Positions 47,323 through 55,950 of a stretch of 64,000 nt of DNA are shown here, one piece after another; position 1 is the stretch's first letter; each line of letters opens with the position of its first letter. Under the pieces are notes generated by a model, which had not been told where the DNA came from, did not search any database, and worked only from the letters and a program-made list of their open reading frames with translations. A program made the position numbers and the translations under genes. The stretch covers positions 1,426,001 to 1,490,000 of the forward strand of contig NZ_JAFEJG010000004.1 of assembly GCF_016888335.1 (NCBI RefSeq), given 5' to 3'. Source of the DNA: Janibacter endophyticus. GTDB lineage: Bacteria > Actinomycetota > Actinomycetes > Actinomycetales > Dermatophilaceae.

Positions 47323-47679
47323 ATGCAGCGTTTCGACGCGATCGACCAGGCCTCGCTCAAGAGCGACCTGCCCGACTTCCGTGCCGGTGACACCGTCAAG
47401 GTGCACGTCAAGGTCATCGAGGGCAGCCGCTCTCGTATCCAGGTCTTCCAGGGCGTCGTCATCCGTCGCCACGGCGGCGGCGTCGGTGAGACCTTCACCG
47501 TCCGCAAGGTCTCCTTCGGCGTCGGCGTGGAGCGGACCTTCCCGCTGCACTCGCCGAACATCGACAAGATCGAGGTCGCGAGCCGCGGTGTCGTCCGTCG
47601 CGCCAAGCTCTACTACCTCCGCGACCTGCGCGGCAAGGCCGCCCGCATCCGCGAGCGTCGCGAGACCCCCGCGAGCTGA
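47323..47679 (+). CDS. rplS: 50S ribosomal protein L19
   Basis: 118 residues: [22 protein letters not shown], then [19 protein letters not shown] and the family end [16 protein letters not shown]19 sits at the subunit interface. ATG 47323 gives the normal start; the open frame extends 26 codons upstream into the leader without family similarity. lepB follows after 47 nt with its own -10. Confidence 0.95.
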   Translation: MQRFDAIDQASLKSDLPDFRAGDTVKVHVKVIEGSRSRIQVFQGVVIRRHGGGVGETFTVRKVSFGVGVERTFPLHSPNIDKIEVASRGVVRRAKLYYLRDLRGKAARIRERRETPAS

Positions 47680-47726
47680 CCTGCCCTCACGCTGATGGTC
47701 ATGGCCAGCATCTAGGCTGGTCCGCG

Positions 47727-48389
47727 ATGAGCACCGAGACCGACGAGACGACCCCCGCCGCACCGCGGCCGGGGGTCGTCTCGCGTGGTCCGGGGCGTCT
47801 GGCGCTGCACCTCGGCATCGCGGTGATCCTCGTCTTCCTCGTCCGCGCCTTCGTCGCCCAGTCGTACTTCGTGCCGACCGGGTCGATGGAGCCGACGATC
47901 AACCCCGGCGACCGCGTCGTCGTGTCGAAGATCCACGGCGGGCTGCAGCCCGGCGACCTCGTCGTCCTCGACGGCACCCGCACGCTCGCCGTCGCCGACC
48001 GCACCCCCTTCGTCTCGGACGGGCTCATCGGCCGGGTCCTCGGCTCGGCCGCGTCGGCGTTCGGCATCGACCTCGGCGAGCAGGACTTCCTCAAGCGGGT
48101 CGCCGCGGTGGGCGGCCAGAGCCTGTCCTGCACGCCCGACGGCGGACTCGTCCGCGACGGCCAGCGGGTCGCCGAGCCGTATCTCGCGCCGGGCGAGGCG
48201 GCGTGCACGGACCCCTTCGACGTGGAGGTGCCACAGGGGAGGGTCTTCGTCCTCGGCGACCACCGGTCCCGCTCGGCCGACTCGCGCTCCCTCCTCGGCA
48301 GCCCGGGCGGCGGGATGATCGCGCTCGACGACATCGTCGGCACCGTCACCCTGCGCTACTGGCCCCTCGGCGCCGTGGGTGCGCCCTGA
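47727..48389 (+). CDS. lepB: signal peptidase I (first copy)
   Basis: 220 residues, one membrane helix (about 26-44) then the catalytic periplasm-side domain with Ser53 (PTGSMEPTI) and Lys123 (FLKRVAAVGG); GDHRSRSADSR is box E. It cleaves Sec and Tat signal peptides on the outer face of the membrane. ATG 47727 is 8 nt after TAGGCT (leaderless). A second signal peptidase gene follows; tandem lepB genes after rplS are well known in actinobacteria. Confidence 0.94.
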   Translation: MSTETDETTPAAPRPGVVSRGPGRLALHLGIAVILVFLVRAFVAQSYFVPTGSMEPTINPGDRVVVSKIHGGLQPGDLVVLDGTRTLAVADRTPFVSDGLIGRVLGSAASAFGIDLGEQDFLKRVAAVGGQSLSCTPDGGLVRDGQRVAEPYLAPGEAACTDPFDVEVPQGRVFVLGDHRSRSADSRSLLGSPGGGMIALDDIVGTVTLRYWPLGAVGAP

Positions 48390-48489
48390 TCGCCGGCGGT
48401 GGCCCCGGACCGGTGTGCGGGCCACGGCCCGTCTCGGGGATACTGACCGGGCCCGGCCACCCCGCCGGCCGGACGACCTAGGAGACCTC

Positions 48490-49257
48490 GTGGCCACTGA
48501 CGCCGACTCGGCACGCTCGGAGGCCGACGCCTCGGCCGAGCCTGCCCCGCGGCGGTCGGTCGCCTCCCGGCTCGGGGCGGCCGTCAAGGAGACGGTGATC
48601 GTCCTCGCGATGGCGCTGACGCTCTCCTTCGTCGTCAAGACCTTCCTCGTCCAGGCCTTCTACATCCCCAGCGAGTCGATGGAGGACACCCTCGCCGTCG
48701 GCGACCGGGTCATCGTCTCGAAGCTCACGCCGGGCCCCTTCGAGCTCTCGCGCGGCGACGTCGTCGTCTTCGCCGACCCGGGGGGCTGGCTCAACGAGAC
48801 CCCGCCCGTCAACCACGGAGCCGCGCTCAACGCGGTCCGGGACGCGATGACCTTCGTCGGGCTGCTGCCCGACACCTCGGAGGGGCATCTCATCAAGCGG
48901 GTCGTCGGCCTGCCCGGCGACCGGGTCCAGTGCTGCGGCGAGGGCGGTCGTCTCATGGTCAACGGCCACGCGATCGACGAGAGCCCCTACGTCAAGCCGG
49001 GGACGAGCCCGAGCAACGTCGACTTCGACATCACCGTCCCGGCGGACTCGGTGTGGGTCATGGGCGACAACCGGGACGACAGCTCGGACTCTCGCTTCCA
49101 CGACCCGGCGGGTACCGGGCGCGACGGCTCCGTGCCGATCGACCTCGTCGTCGGCCGCTCCCGTTTCACGGTCTGGCCACTCGACCGGGTCGCCGGCCTC
49201 GCGAACCACCCCGAGGTCTTCGCGAACGTGCCGCAGACCCGTACCGTCGGCCAGTGA
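48490..49257 (+). CDS. lepB: signal peptidase I (second copy)
   Basis: 255 residues with an Ala/Glu-rich cytoplasmic start, a membrane helix (about 35-55), Ser63 (PSESMEDTL) and Lys136 ([11 protein letters not shown]), and [11 protein letters not shown] as box E. Compared with the first copy it is longer, with an insert of about 30 residues between the Ser and Lys boxes. GTG 48490 has TAGGAGAC upstream. The two paralogues probably split substrates. The stop overlaps the rnhB GTG. Confidence 0.94.
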   Translation: MATDADSARSEADASAEPAPRRSVASRLGAAVKETVIVLAMALTLSFVVKTFLVQAFYIPSESMEDTLAVGDRVIVSKLTPGPFELSRGDVVVFADPGGWLNETPPVNHGAALNAVRDAMTFVGLLPDTSEGHLIKRVVGLPGDRVQCCGEGGRLMVNGHAIDESPYVKPGTSPSNVDFDITVPADSVWVMGDNRDDSSDSRFHDPAGTGRDGSVPIDLVVGRSRFTVWPLDRVAGLANHPEVFANVPQTRTVGQ

Positions 49258-50045
49258 CCCGGGCTGCGACGCAGGGGGCGGCGCGCCGGCGGCCGCGGTC
49301 GTTGCCGAAGAAGCCGAGCCTGCGCGTCGAGCGGGACCTCCAGCGGCAGGGCTTCCGGCTGCTCGCCGGGATGGATGAGGTCGGTCGGGGCGCGCTGGCC
49401 GGGCCCGTGAGCGTCGGCGTCGTCGTCATCGACGAGAGCGTCCGGTCGGCGCCGCAGGGGGTGCGTGACTCCAAGCTCATGACGGCGGCCGCCCGCGAGG
49501 CGATGGTGCCCCGGCTCCGGCGCTGGGCGACCTCATGGGCCGTCGGGCACGCGAGTGCCAACGAGATCGACGCGATCGGGATCATGGCGGCGCTGCGTCT
49601 GGCGGGCCGGCGGGCGCTCGGCACGCTCGAGGTCCGCCCGGATCTCGTGATCCTCGACGGCAACCACGACTGGCTCACCGACCCTGGCGAGGTGGGGCTC
49701 TTCGCGGACCTCGGGGAGGGTCCGAGCGTGCCGCCGGTGACGACGATGATCAAGGCGGACATGGCCTGCTCCTCCGTGGCGGCCGCGAGCGTGCTCGCCA
49801 AGGTCTGCCGGGACACGCTGATGACCCAGCTCTCCGTCGAGCACCCGCAGTACGGGTGGTCGGAGAACAAGGGCTACTCGGCGAGCGCCCACCTCGACGC
49901 GCTGCGGGAGCACGGGCCGTGCGTGCTGCACCGTCGCTCCTGGAGCCTGCCCGGGGTGGGGCATGATGGCCGGACAGGCCCGCCCGGGCCCGTCGCCCCA
50001 GCCGGTGGCGCCCCCATGACCGACGCGGAGCAGCTGAGCAGATGA
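49254..50045 (+). CDS. rnhB: ribonuclease HII
   Basis: 263 residues. [18 protein letters not shown] carries the first catalytic Asp/Glu pair, [10 protein letters not shown] the next aspartate region and [18 protein letters not shown] the last motif. It removes single ribonucleotides and RNA primers from DNA. GTG 49254 overlaps the lepB stop, and the stop overlaps the next start (ATGA), so translation is coupled. The first about 30 residues are a basic extension. Confidence 0.95.
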   Translation: MTRAATQGAARRRPRSLPKKPSLRVERDLQRQGFRLLAGMDEVGRGALAGPVSVGVVVIDESVRSAPQGVRDSKLMTAAAREAMVPRLRRWATSWAVGHASANEIDAIGIMAALRLAGRRALGTLEVRPDLVILDGNHDWLTDPGEVGLFADLGEGPSVPPVTTMIKADMACSSVAAASVLAKVCRDTLMTQLSVEHPQYGWSENKGYSASAHLDALREHGPCVLHRRSWSLPGVGHDGRTGPPGPVAPAGGAPMTDAEQLSR

Positions 50046-50356
50046 GCGCCGAGGACCTCGAGCAGTACGAGACCGAGATGGAGCTCGCGCTCTACCGCGA
50101 GTACCGCGACGTCGTCCACCTCTTCAGCCACGTCGTCGAGACCGACCGCCGCTTCTACCTGGCGAACTCGGTCCAGGTCGACGTCCGCGGCGAGGGGGCG
50201 GAGGTGTACTTCGAGGTGACGATGGAGGACGCGTGGGTGTGGGACATCTACCGTCCCGCGCGCTTCGCCAAGCAGGTGCGGGTCGTGACCTTCAAGGACG
50301 TCAACGTCGAGGAGCTGGCCAAGAGCGACCTCGAGGTCCCCAAGGCAGGCTTCTGA
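50042..50356 (+). CDS. DUF2469 family protein
   Basis: 104 residues, start [23 protein letters not shown], rich in acidic and aromatic residues, with [21 protein letters not shown] in the middle. This is the highly conserved actinobacterial DUF2469 family, almost always right after rnhB, as here (4-nt overlap). Function unknown. Translational coupling to rnhB suggests a link with ribonucleotide removal, by association only. Confidence 0.93.
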   Translation: MSAEDLEQYETEMELALYREYRDVVHLFSHVVETDRRFYLANSVQVDVRGEGAEVYFEVTMEDAWVWDIYRPARFAKQVRVVTFKDVNVEELAKSDLEVPKAGF

Positions 50357-50397
50357 CCCCCACCCCCCAGATCCGAATCTCCCGAGGTCTCTGTCAA

Positions 50398-50446
50398 CCG
50401 CTTGCGAATGTTCGCGAGCGGATTGTCAGTCCCCCAAGGGTTTTCT
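50398..50446 (+). promoter_or_regulatory. near-palindrome and PafBC-like element before yraN-comM-dprA
   Basis: CCGCTTGCGAA / TTCGCGAGCGG (one mismatch, 2-nt centre) at 50398-50421, immediately followed by TTGTCAGT (50423-50430), the first eight positions of the PafBC box; TTTTCT at 50441 is an imperfect -10 at 9 rather than 8 nt. The rest of the 238-nt gap holds nothing clear. Confidence 0.35.
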
Positions 50447-50594
50447 GAGGGGGCCGAAGGGGTGACCGTCGGCCTTCGTCGACCCGGTGGCCTGTCCACA
50501 GGACCGGCCTGAGGGCGCTGGTCGTCCACAGCCGGCCGAAAGGGACGACGGTTCCCTGTCGGCGGTCGTTGACTCGGCCCCGGAGGTGGTCGAG

Positions 50595-50957
50595 ATGACC
50601 GGGACGAGACAGGCGCTGGGTGCGCTGGGCGAGCAGGTGGCCGAGCGGTACCTCACGGCACAGGGCATGACGGTGCTCGACCGCAACTGGCGGTGCGACC
50701 AGGGCGAGATCGACCTCGTCCTGCAGGACGGCGCAGACCTCGTCGTCTGCGAGGTCAAGACGCGGCGGAGCACAGCCTTCGGGGAGCCGGTGGAGGCGAT
50801 CACGCGGGCCAAGCTCGCCCGGCTGCGGCGACTCGCCGGCTGCTGGGCGAGCGCGCACGAACGGACCGGGCTGCGACTGCGGATCGACGTCGTCGGTCTG
50901 CTGCGTCACGCGGACGGGACCTACACGGTCACCCATCTGGAGGGGGTCGGCGGATGA
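50595..50957 (+). CDS. yraN: YraN/UPF0102 nuclease-fold protein
   Basis: 120 residues. LGEQVAERYLTAQGMTVLDRNWR starts the family and GEIDLVLQDGADLVVCEVKTRR is a PD-(D/E)xK nuclease core (Asp, then E-x-K). The enzyme activity in the cell is not established; its steady position beside comM and dprA suggests a DNA-handling role. ATG 50595 has GGAGG upstream. The stop overlaps comM (ATGA). Confidence 0.92.
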   Translation: MTGTRQALGALGEQVAERYLTAQGMTVLDRNWRCDQGEIDLVLQDGADLVVCEVKTRRSTAFGEPVEAITRAKLARLRRLAGCWASAHERTGLRLRIDVVGLLRHADGTYTVTHLEGVGG

Positions 50958-52492
50958 GTGTCGCGGTGACCCGGGCAGTGGCGCTTCGGGGGATGAGCGG
51001 CCATCTCGTCGACGTCGAGTGCCATCTCGGGCAAGGGCTCCCGGCCTTCGAGATCGGTGGGCTGCCGGACACCGCGCTGCGGCAGGCGCCCCAGCGGGTC
51101 CGGGCGGCAGCGCTCTCCGCGAGCTGCTCGCTCAGCTCCCGACAGCTCACCGTCAACCTCTCTCCTGCGGCGATCAGCAAGCACGGCACGGGTTTCGACC
51201 TCGCGATCGCAGTGGCGGCGCTTGCCACCATCGGGGCGTTGCCCGCCGCACGTGTCCGCGAGACGGTGCACATCGCCGAGCTCGGCCTCGACGGACGGCT
51301 GCGCCATGTCACCGGCGTGCTGCCTGCCGTGCTCGCCGCCCAGCAGGCAGGGTGCGACCACGTCGTCGTCGCGCCGGAGGACGTCCCCGAGGCGCGGCTC
51401 GTCGAGGGCGTCCGGGTCTCCTCCGCGTCATGCCTCGACGAGCTCGTGAAGGCATACGGCGTCCTGCGCGGCGACGGGGTCCTCCCTGAGGCGCCCGCGG
51501 TGACGACCACCTCTGCCGAGACCCCTCGCCGGCAGGTCGACCTCGCGGACGTCAGCGGCCAGCACGAGGCTCGCGCGGCCCTCACCCTGGCCGCCGCGGG
51601 CGGCCATCACATCCTGCTCAACGGCCCTCCCGGGTCCGGCAAGACGATGCTCGCCGAGCGGCTGGTGACGATCCTCCCGCCGTTGACGCGGGAGCAGGCG
51701 CTCGAGACGTTGGCGGTCCGCTCCCTCGTGGGCGACGCGCCACAAGGTGGCCTCGATCTCACGCCACCGTTCGTGGCCCCGCACCACTCGGCCTCGGTGG
51801 CGGCGCTCGTCGGCGGGGGGTCGGGTGCGGTCCTGCCGGGTGCTGTCTCGCAGGCACATCACGGGGTCCTCTTCCTCGACGAGGCAGCAGAGTTCGCGGG
51901 GTCGGTGCTGCAGGCCCTCCGTCAGCCGCTCGAGTCCGGACGGGTCGTCGTCGCCCGGGCTCGGGAGCGGATCACCTATCCCGCTCGTGTGCAGCTCGTC
52001 CTCGCGGCGAACCCCTGCCCGTGCGGGGAGGGATTCGGCAAGGGGCTGTCCTGCCGCTGCCGACCGACCGAGCGACGGGCCTATGCCGCGAGGCTGTCGG
52101 GCCCGCTGCTCGACCGGGTCGACATCCAGGTCCAGGTGCCCAAGGTGAGCCTGGCCGACCTCTCCGAGGCGCCGCCGGACTCCAGCGCCGAGATCGCTCA
52201 GCGGGTGCTCGCCGCACGGGCTGCGCAGGCGGAGAGGTGGTCGGGGCTCGGTCTCACCCTCAACTCGCACGTGCCCGGTCCGCTCCTTCGCCGCGCGCCA
52301 TGGCGCCTCCCGCGCGCGGTGACCTCGTCTCTCGACAGGTCGCTGGAGCAAGGACACGTCACCGGCCGAGGCTACGACCGCGTCCTCCGGCTGGCCTGGA
52401 CGAGCGCTGACCTCTACGGGCGGACCGTCCCCTCACCCTCGGACGTGGGCCTGGCGCTCATGTACCGCACGCAGGGTGCGGTGGCGGCATGA
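50954..52492 (+). CDS. comM: YifB/ComM-family Mg-chelatase-like AAA+ ATPase
   Basis: 512 residues: an N-terminal Lon-protease-like domain (VDVECHLGQGLPAFEIGGLPD), the AAA+ core with Walker A GPPGSGKT (about 223-230) and Walker B LFLDEAAEF, and a C-terminal Mg-chelatase domain with a zinc-like CPCGEG. ComM is a hexameric helicase that helps branch migration during integration of transformed DNA. It overlaps yraN and dprA by 4 nt each, so the three are co-translated. Confidence 0.93.
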   Translation: MSVAVTRAVALRGMSGHLVDVECHLGQGLPAFEIGGLPDTALRQAPQRVRAAALSASCSLSSRQLTVNLSPAAISKHGTGFDLAIAVAALATIGALPAARVRETVHIAELGLDGRLRHVTGVLPAVLAAQQAGCDHVVVAPEDVPEARLVEGVRVSSASCLDELVKAYGVLRGDGVLPEAPAVTTTSAETPRRQVDLADVSGQHEARAALTLAAAGGHHILLNGPPGSGKTMLAERLVTILPPLTREQALETLAVRSLVGDAPQGGLDLTPPFVAPHHSASVAALVGGGSGAVLPGAVSQAHHGVLFLDEAAEFAGSVLQALRQPLESGRVVVARARERITYPARVQLVLAANPCPCGEGFGKGLSCRCRPTERRAYAARLSGPLLDRVDIQVQVPKVSLADLSEAPPDSSAEIAQRVLAARAAQAERWSGLGLTLNSHVPGPLLRRAPWRLPRAVTSSLDRSLEQGHVTGRGYDRVLRLAWTSADLYGRTVPSPSDVGLALMYRTQGAVAA

Positions 52493-53697
52493 GCACCTCG
52501 CAGCTCCCGGCGCCGAGCCGGGCCGAGCAGGCCGCCGCCGGGGCCATGGTCGGGTCGGACGAGCGGATGGCCCGGGTGGCGTGGGCGCTCGTGCTCGAGA
52601 TCGCCGCCGAACGACCGGGTCACGACCGGGGGCGCCTGGTCGCCGAGGTCGAGTCGCTCGGTCATGTCGAGGCCTGGCACCGGCTCGTGGGCGGCGACCT
52701 GCCCCGCAGCGCGTCCGCGCGAGCCCGGGTCGCGGACGTCGACGTGGACGCGGAGCTGCTCCGAGCAGAGAAGATCGGGAGCCGGATCCTCGTGCCCGGT
52801 GATCGGGAGTGGCCGAGCGCGCTCGACCACCCGTTGCTCGCGCCGCACCTCCTCTACGTGCGAGGCTCTGCCCGGCTCGACGAGGTGACGGCGCGGTCCG
52901 TCGCCGTCGTCGGGTCGCGGGCGAGCACCGGCTACGGCGAGGCGGTCGCGCGGGACATCGGATCCGGGCTCGCGGGCCGCGGGTGGTCCGTCGCGTCGGG
53001 CCTGGCCTACGGCATCGACGGTGCCGCGCACCTCGGGGCGCTGACGGGCGAAGGGTCCTGCCTGGCGGTCCTCCCGTGCGGCCCCGACCAGGTCTACCCG
53101 CAGGGGCACCAGCGCCTCGCCGACGCCGTCCTCGAGCGGGGGCTGATCATCACCGAGCAGCCGTGCGGACGGACCGCTCAACGGCACCGCTTCCTCAGCC
53201 GCAACCGGCTCATCGCGGGCCTGTCTCGCACCGTCGTCGTCGTGGAGGCGGGCCTGCGGTCCGGCTCGCTCAACACGGCCGGGTGGGCGCTGAGGCTCGG
53301 CGTGCCCGTCGCGGCGGTCCCCGGGCCGGTGACCTCCATGGCCTCGGCGGGGTGTCACGACTGGATCATGCGCGACAAGGCGCGCCTCGTCAGCGACGCC
53401 GATGACGTCATCGCCCTGGCGGCCACGGTCGGCGACCCTCATGTCCTCGACATCGAGGTGGTGGAGAAGCTCGGGCCGGCCCGTCCCGCCGATGCTCTCG
53501 GTCAGCAGGAGCGGCGGCTCCACGACCTCCTCACGCCGCGCAAGGAGCGCACCGTCGGCCAGCTGGCGACCGAGCTCTCGCTCCCCGTGCACGAGGTGCT
53601 CGCCCACCTCGGCACGATGAGCCTCGACGGGTGGGCGGTGCAGAGCGAGGTCGGCTGGCGCCGAGGGACCGGACCGACGTCCGGCGAGGTTCGTTGA
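52489..53697 (+). CDS. dprA: DNA processing protein DprA
   Basis: 402 residues. The Rossmann DprA domain contains VAVVGSRASTGYG (about 138-150), SGLAYGIDGAAHLGAL and SRNRLIAGLS; the C-terminal winged-helix segment (ERTVGQLATELSLPVHEVLAHL) is DprA's WH domain. It protects incoming single-stranded DNA and loads RecA. ATG 52489 overlaps the comM stop. No ComEA/ComEC or pilus gene is in the window, so natural transformation cannot be judged. Confidence 0.93.
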   Translation: MSTSQLPAPSRAEQAAAGAMVGSDERMARVAWALVLEIAAERPGHDRGRLVAEVESLGHVEAWHRLVGGDLPRSASARARVADVDVDAELLRAEKIGSRILVPGDREWPSALDHPLLAPHLLYVRGSARLDEVTARSVAVVGSRASTGYGEAVARDIGSGLAGRGWSVASGLAYGIDGAAHLGALTGEGSCLAVLPCGPDQVYPQGHQRLADAVLERGLIITEQPCGRTAQRHRFLSRNRLIAGLSRTVVVVEAGLRSGSLNTAGWALRLGVPVAAVPGPVTSMASAGCHDWIMRDKARLVSDADDVIALAATVGDPHVLDIEVVEKLGPARPADALGQQERRLHDLLTPRKERTVGQLATELSLPVHEVLAHLGTMSLDGWAVQSEVGWRRGTGPTSGEVR

Positions 53698-53728
53698 GCA
53701 GGCTCCCTCCCCGTGCGACATTGAGCGC

Positions 53729-54304
53729 ATGAGCCTGCCCTGCCCGCGTCGCGTCCTCGTGACCGGTGCCGCCGGGGCGGGCACGACGACGCTGGCGAGC
53801 GCGTTGGCGGCCCGCTGGTCAGTGCCGCACGCCGACACCGACGACTACTTCTGGCTGCCGACCGACCCGCCGTACCGCGAGGTCCGTGAGGTGTCGGCGA
53901 GGGTCGAGCTCATGAGCGCGCTCTTCCTGCCCCGCCCGGTCTGGGTCCTCTCCGGATCTCTCCTGGGTTGGGGCGACCCGGCGCGCAGCGTCATGGAGCG
54001 CGTCGAGCTCGTCGTCCTGGTCACCCTCGAGCCGTCGACGCGCATGGCGCGGGTCGAGGAGCGCCAGCGCCGCCGATACGGGTCGGCCGCGATCGCCGAG
54101 GGCGGACCGCTGCACGACGAGCACGTCGCCTTCCTCCAGTGGTGCGCCGGCTATGACGACCCTGACTTCGACGGCCGCAACCTGGCCGGGCACCTCGCCT
54201 GGCTGGAGCAGATCGAGCAGCCGTCCCTGCGCCTCGACGGCTCCGCCGCGGTCGGCGACCTCGTCGCGCAGGTCGCGTCGCACCTCTGTGGGGCCCGCCC
54301 GTGA
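53729..54304 (+). CDS. P-loop nucleotide kinase-like protein
   Basis: 191 residues. The start VLVTGAAGAGTTTLASALA is a P-loop (GxxGxGTT) as in adenylate-kinase-like/FlaR-type proteins, and DTDDYFW then holds the conserved acidic pair; VELVVLVTLEPSTRMARVEERQRRRYG resembles the LID/arginine region of small-molecule kinases. Substrate unknown. It sits between dprA and xerC, where relatives usually have xerC or whiG directly, and overlaps xerC (GTGA), so it is in the same operon. A late insertion is likely. Confidence 0.78.
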   Translation: MSLPCPRRVLVTGAAGAGTTTLASALAARWSVPHADTDDYFWLPTDPPYREVREVSARVELMSALFLPRPVWVLSGSLLGWGDPARSVMERVELVVLVTLEPSTRMARVEERQRRRYGSAAIAEGGPLHDEHVAFLQWCAGYDDPDFDGRNLAGHLAWLEQIEQPSLRLDGSAAVGDLVAQVASHLCGARP

Positions 54305-55215
54305 CGGAGTGGGTGGAGGCCGAGGTCGAGCGCTTCGTCGAGCATCTGGTCTCCGAGCGCGACCGCTCCGAGCACACGGTGCGGGCCTACGCCGGTGACG
54401 TCCGCGCGTGCCTCGAGTGGTGCGTCGAGACCGGGGGAGCGGGAGCGCTCGGCGACATCACTCTCGCCGACCTCCGTGCCTGGCTCGGGTCGTTGTCGGC
54501 CTCCGGCGCAGCCCGCACGACCGTCGCCCGGAGAGCAGCCTCGGTCCGTACCTTCTTCGCCTGGGCCCGGCGCACGGACCGTCTCACGGCGGACCCGGCG
54601 CTTCGGCTCACCAGCCCGAAGCGGCAACGCACGCTTCCAGACGTCCTGACCGCCATGGGCGCGACCCACCTCCTCGAGGTTGCCGAGATCGCCGCGGACG
54701 ACGACGACCCGATCCACCAGCGCAACCGCGCGGTGCTCGAGCTGCTCTACGCCAGCGGCATCCGTGTGGGCGAGCTCGTCGGCCTCGACGTCGACGACCT
54801 CGACCTGGACCGCCAGGTCGTCCGGGTGCTCGGCAAGGGGCGGAAGGAGCGCATCGTCCCCTTCGGTGCCCCCGCCGCCCAGGCGCTCAGCGCATGGCTA
54901 GAGAGCGGCCGACCCCGCCTGGCTGTCGACGGCTCGGGTCCGGCGCTCTTCCTCGGTCGGCGCGGACGCAGGGTCGACCCACGGCAGGTCCGCACCGTCG
55001 TCCACGAGCTGCTCCGCCATGTCCCTGACGCCCCCGACGTCGGTCCGCACGGACTGCGCCACAGCGCTGCCACCCACCTTCTCGACGGTGGTGCCGACCT
55101 GCGGCTGGTCCAGGAGCTCCTCGGCCACGCCTCCCTGGCCACGACGCAGATCTACACCCACGTCTCGGCGGAGCGGCTCCGCCGGTCCTACGACCAGGCA
55201 CACCCACGCGCCTGA
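54301..55215 (+). CDS. xerC: tyrosine site-specific recombinase XerC
   Basis: 304 residues with the full catalytic set: Arg155 (GIRVGEL), Lys179 (GKGRKERIVPF), His250 and Arg253 (HGLRHSAATH), His276 (LLGHASLATTQ) and Tyr285 (IYTHV). The N-terminal SAM-like DNA-binding domain covers about 1-100. With XerD it resolves chromosome dimers at dif. GTG 54301 overlaps the upstream stop by 3 nt. No att-like or phage genes lie nearby, so this is the housekeeping recombinase. Confidence 0.93.
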   Translation: MTEWVEAEVERFVEHLVSERDRSEHTVRAYAGDVRACLEWCVETGGAGALGDITLADLRAWLGSLSASGAARTTVARRAASVRTFFAWARRTDRLTADPALRLTSPKRQRTLPDVLTAMGATHLLEVAEIAADDDDPIHQRNRAVLELLYASGIRVGELVGLDVDDLDLDRQVVRVLGKGRKERIVPFGAPAAQALSAWLESGRPRLAVDGSGPALFLGRRGRRVDPRQVRTVVHELLRHVPDAPDVGPHGLRHSAATHLLDGGADLRLVQELLGHASLATTQIYTHVSAERLRRSYDQAHPRA

Positions 55216-55291
55216 CGTTGAGATCGGCCCGGCCCGCCGTCCGGCCCTCCGGGTGCGCGTGCCACCTCAGTCTCGGCGGGTGGGGGCGGGG

Positions 55292-55864
55292 TCACGGGAC
55301 GGGTAGGAGGATGACCCGAGTCCCGCCGAAGAAGGGGATCGGGTCCAGGTAGTCGCGTCCCCGCAACGCCCCGAGGTGCAGGCAGGTGGCGGGCGCACAG
55401 TGACCTGGGTCGGCGCTCACCCGGCCGATCACCGCACCCTGCTCGACGGACGTCCCCTCCGGCAGCCGGGAGGTCACCGGCTCGTAGGTGCTGCGGATCC
55501 CGTCGGGGTGGGTGACGGTGAGCGTCCCCCGACCGGCGACGCGGCCGCGGTGGGTGACGATCCCGGCTGCCGCTGCCCGGACCTCCTGCCCCGGCCGCGC
55601 CCGGAGGTCCAGCCCGCGGTGACCGGGCCCCCACCGCGAGGACGGCGCGTCGAAGGGTGAGACCACCTCCGGCCGGGGCACGAGCGGCCAGACCCACAGC
55701 GCAGCCGACGCCTCCGAGGCCGGGGCCGGGGCCGCGGACGTCTGCGGGTGGACGACCGTGACCGCCACGGGTGCGGTGACCAGGCCGATCGCGATCGCGG
55801 CGAGGACTGCGGTGGAGGAAGGCACTGCCCCAGCCTGGGGGAGCCGACGTCGAGGCGGACCCAC
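55292..55864 (-). CDS. secreted M23-like (LytM) protein lacking the catalytic histidine
   Basis: 190 residues. After a signal-like hydrophobic segment (about 17-38) comes a LytM domain: GHRGLDL gives His82 and Asp86 (zinc ligands), but the usual HxH (HLHFE) reads CLHLG, so Cys161 replaces the first, catalytic histidine while His163 (zinc) remains. This CxH form is common in an actinobacterial subgroup near rpsB. It may be a non-catalytic wall-binding or regulatory protein like EnvC/NlpD; activity cannot be excluded. GTG 55864 is the chosen start; a GTG at 55825 is possible. Confidence 0.82.
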   Translation of the reverse strand: MGPPRRRLPQAGAVPSSTAVLAAIAIGLVTAPVAVTVVHPQTSAAPAPASEASAALWVWPLVPRPEVVSPFDAPSSRWGPGHRGLDLRARPGQEVRAAAAGIVTHRGRVAGRGTLTVTHPDGIRSTYEPVTSRLPEGTSVEQGAVIGRVSADPGHCAPATCLHLGALRGRDYLDPIPFFGGTRVILLPVP

Positions 55865-55950
55865 CCCTTCGTCGCTGTGGATCCGCGAGCACTGACGGGA
55901 GCGGCTGTGGATCCTGGCCTGCGGGGCGAAGCCGCTGGGCCCCGGGCGGC

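Noticed and set aside
50404-50415. LexA SOS box at CGAATGTTCG
   Set aside because: The actinobacterial SOS box needs GAAC-N4-GTTC; the centre here is 2 nt, so the spacing is wrong.
54301-55215. Tyrosine recombinase as a sign of an integrated element
   Set aside because: Its neighbours (dprA, M23, rpsB region) are the normal xerC context; no att repeats, phage genes or tRNA lie nearby.
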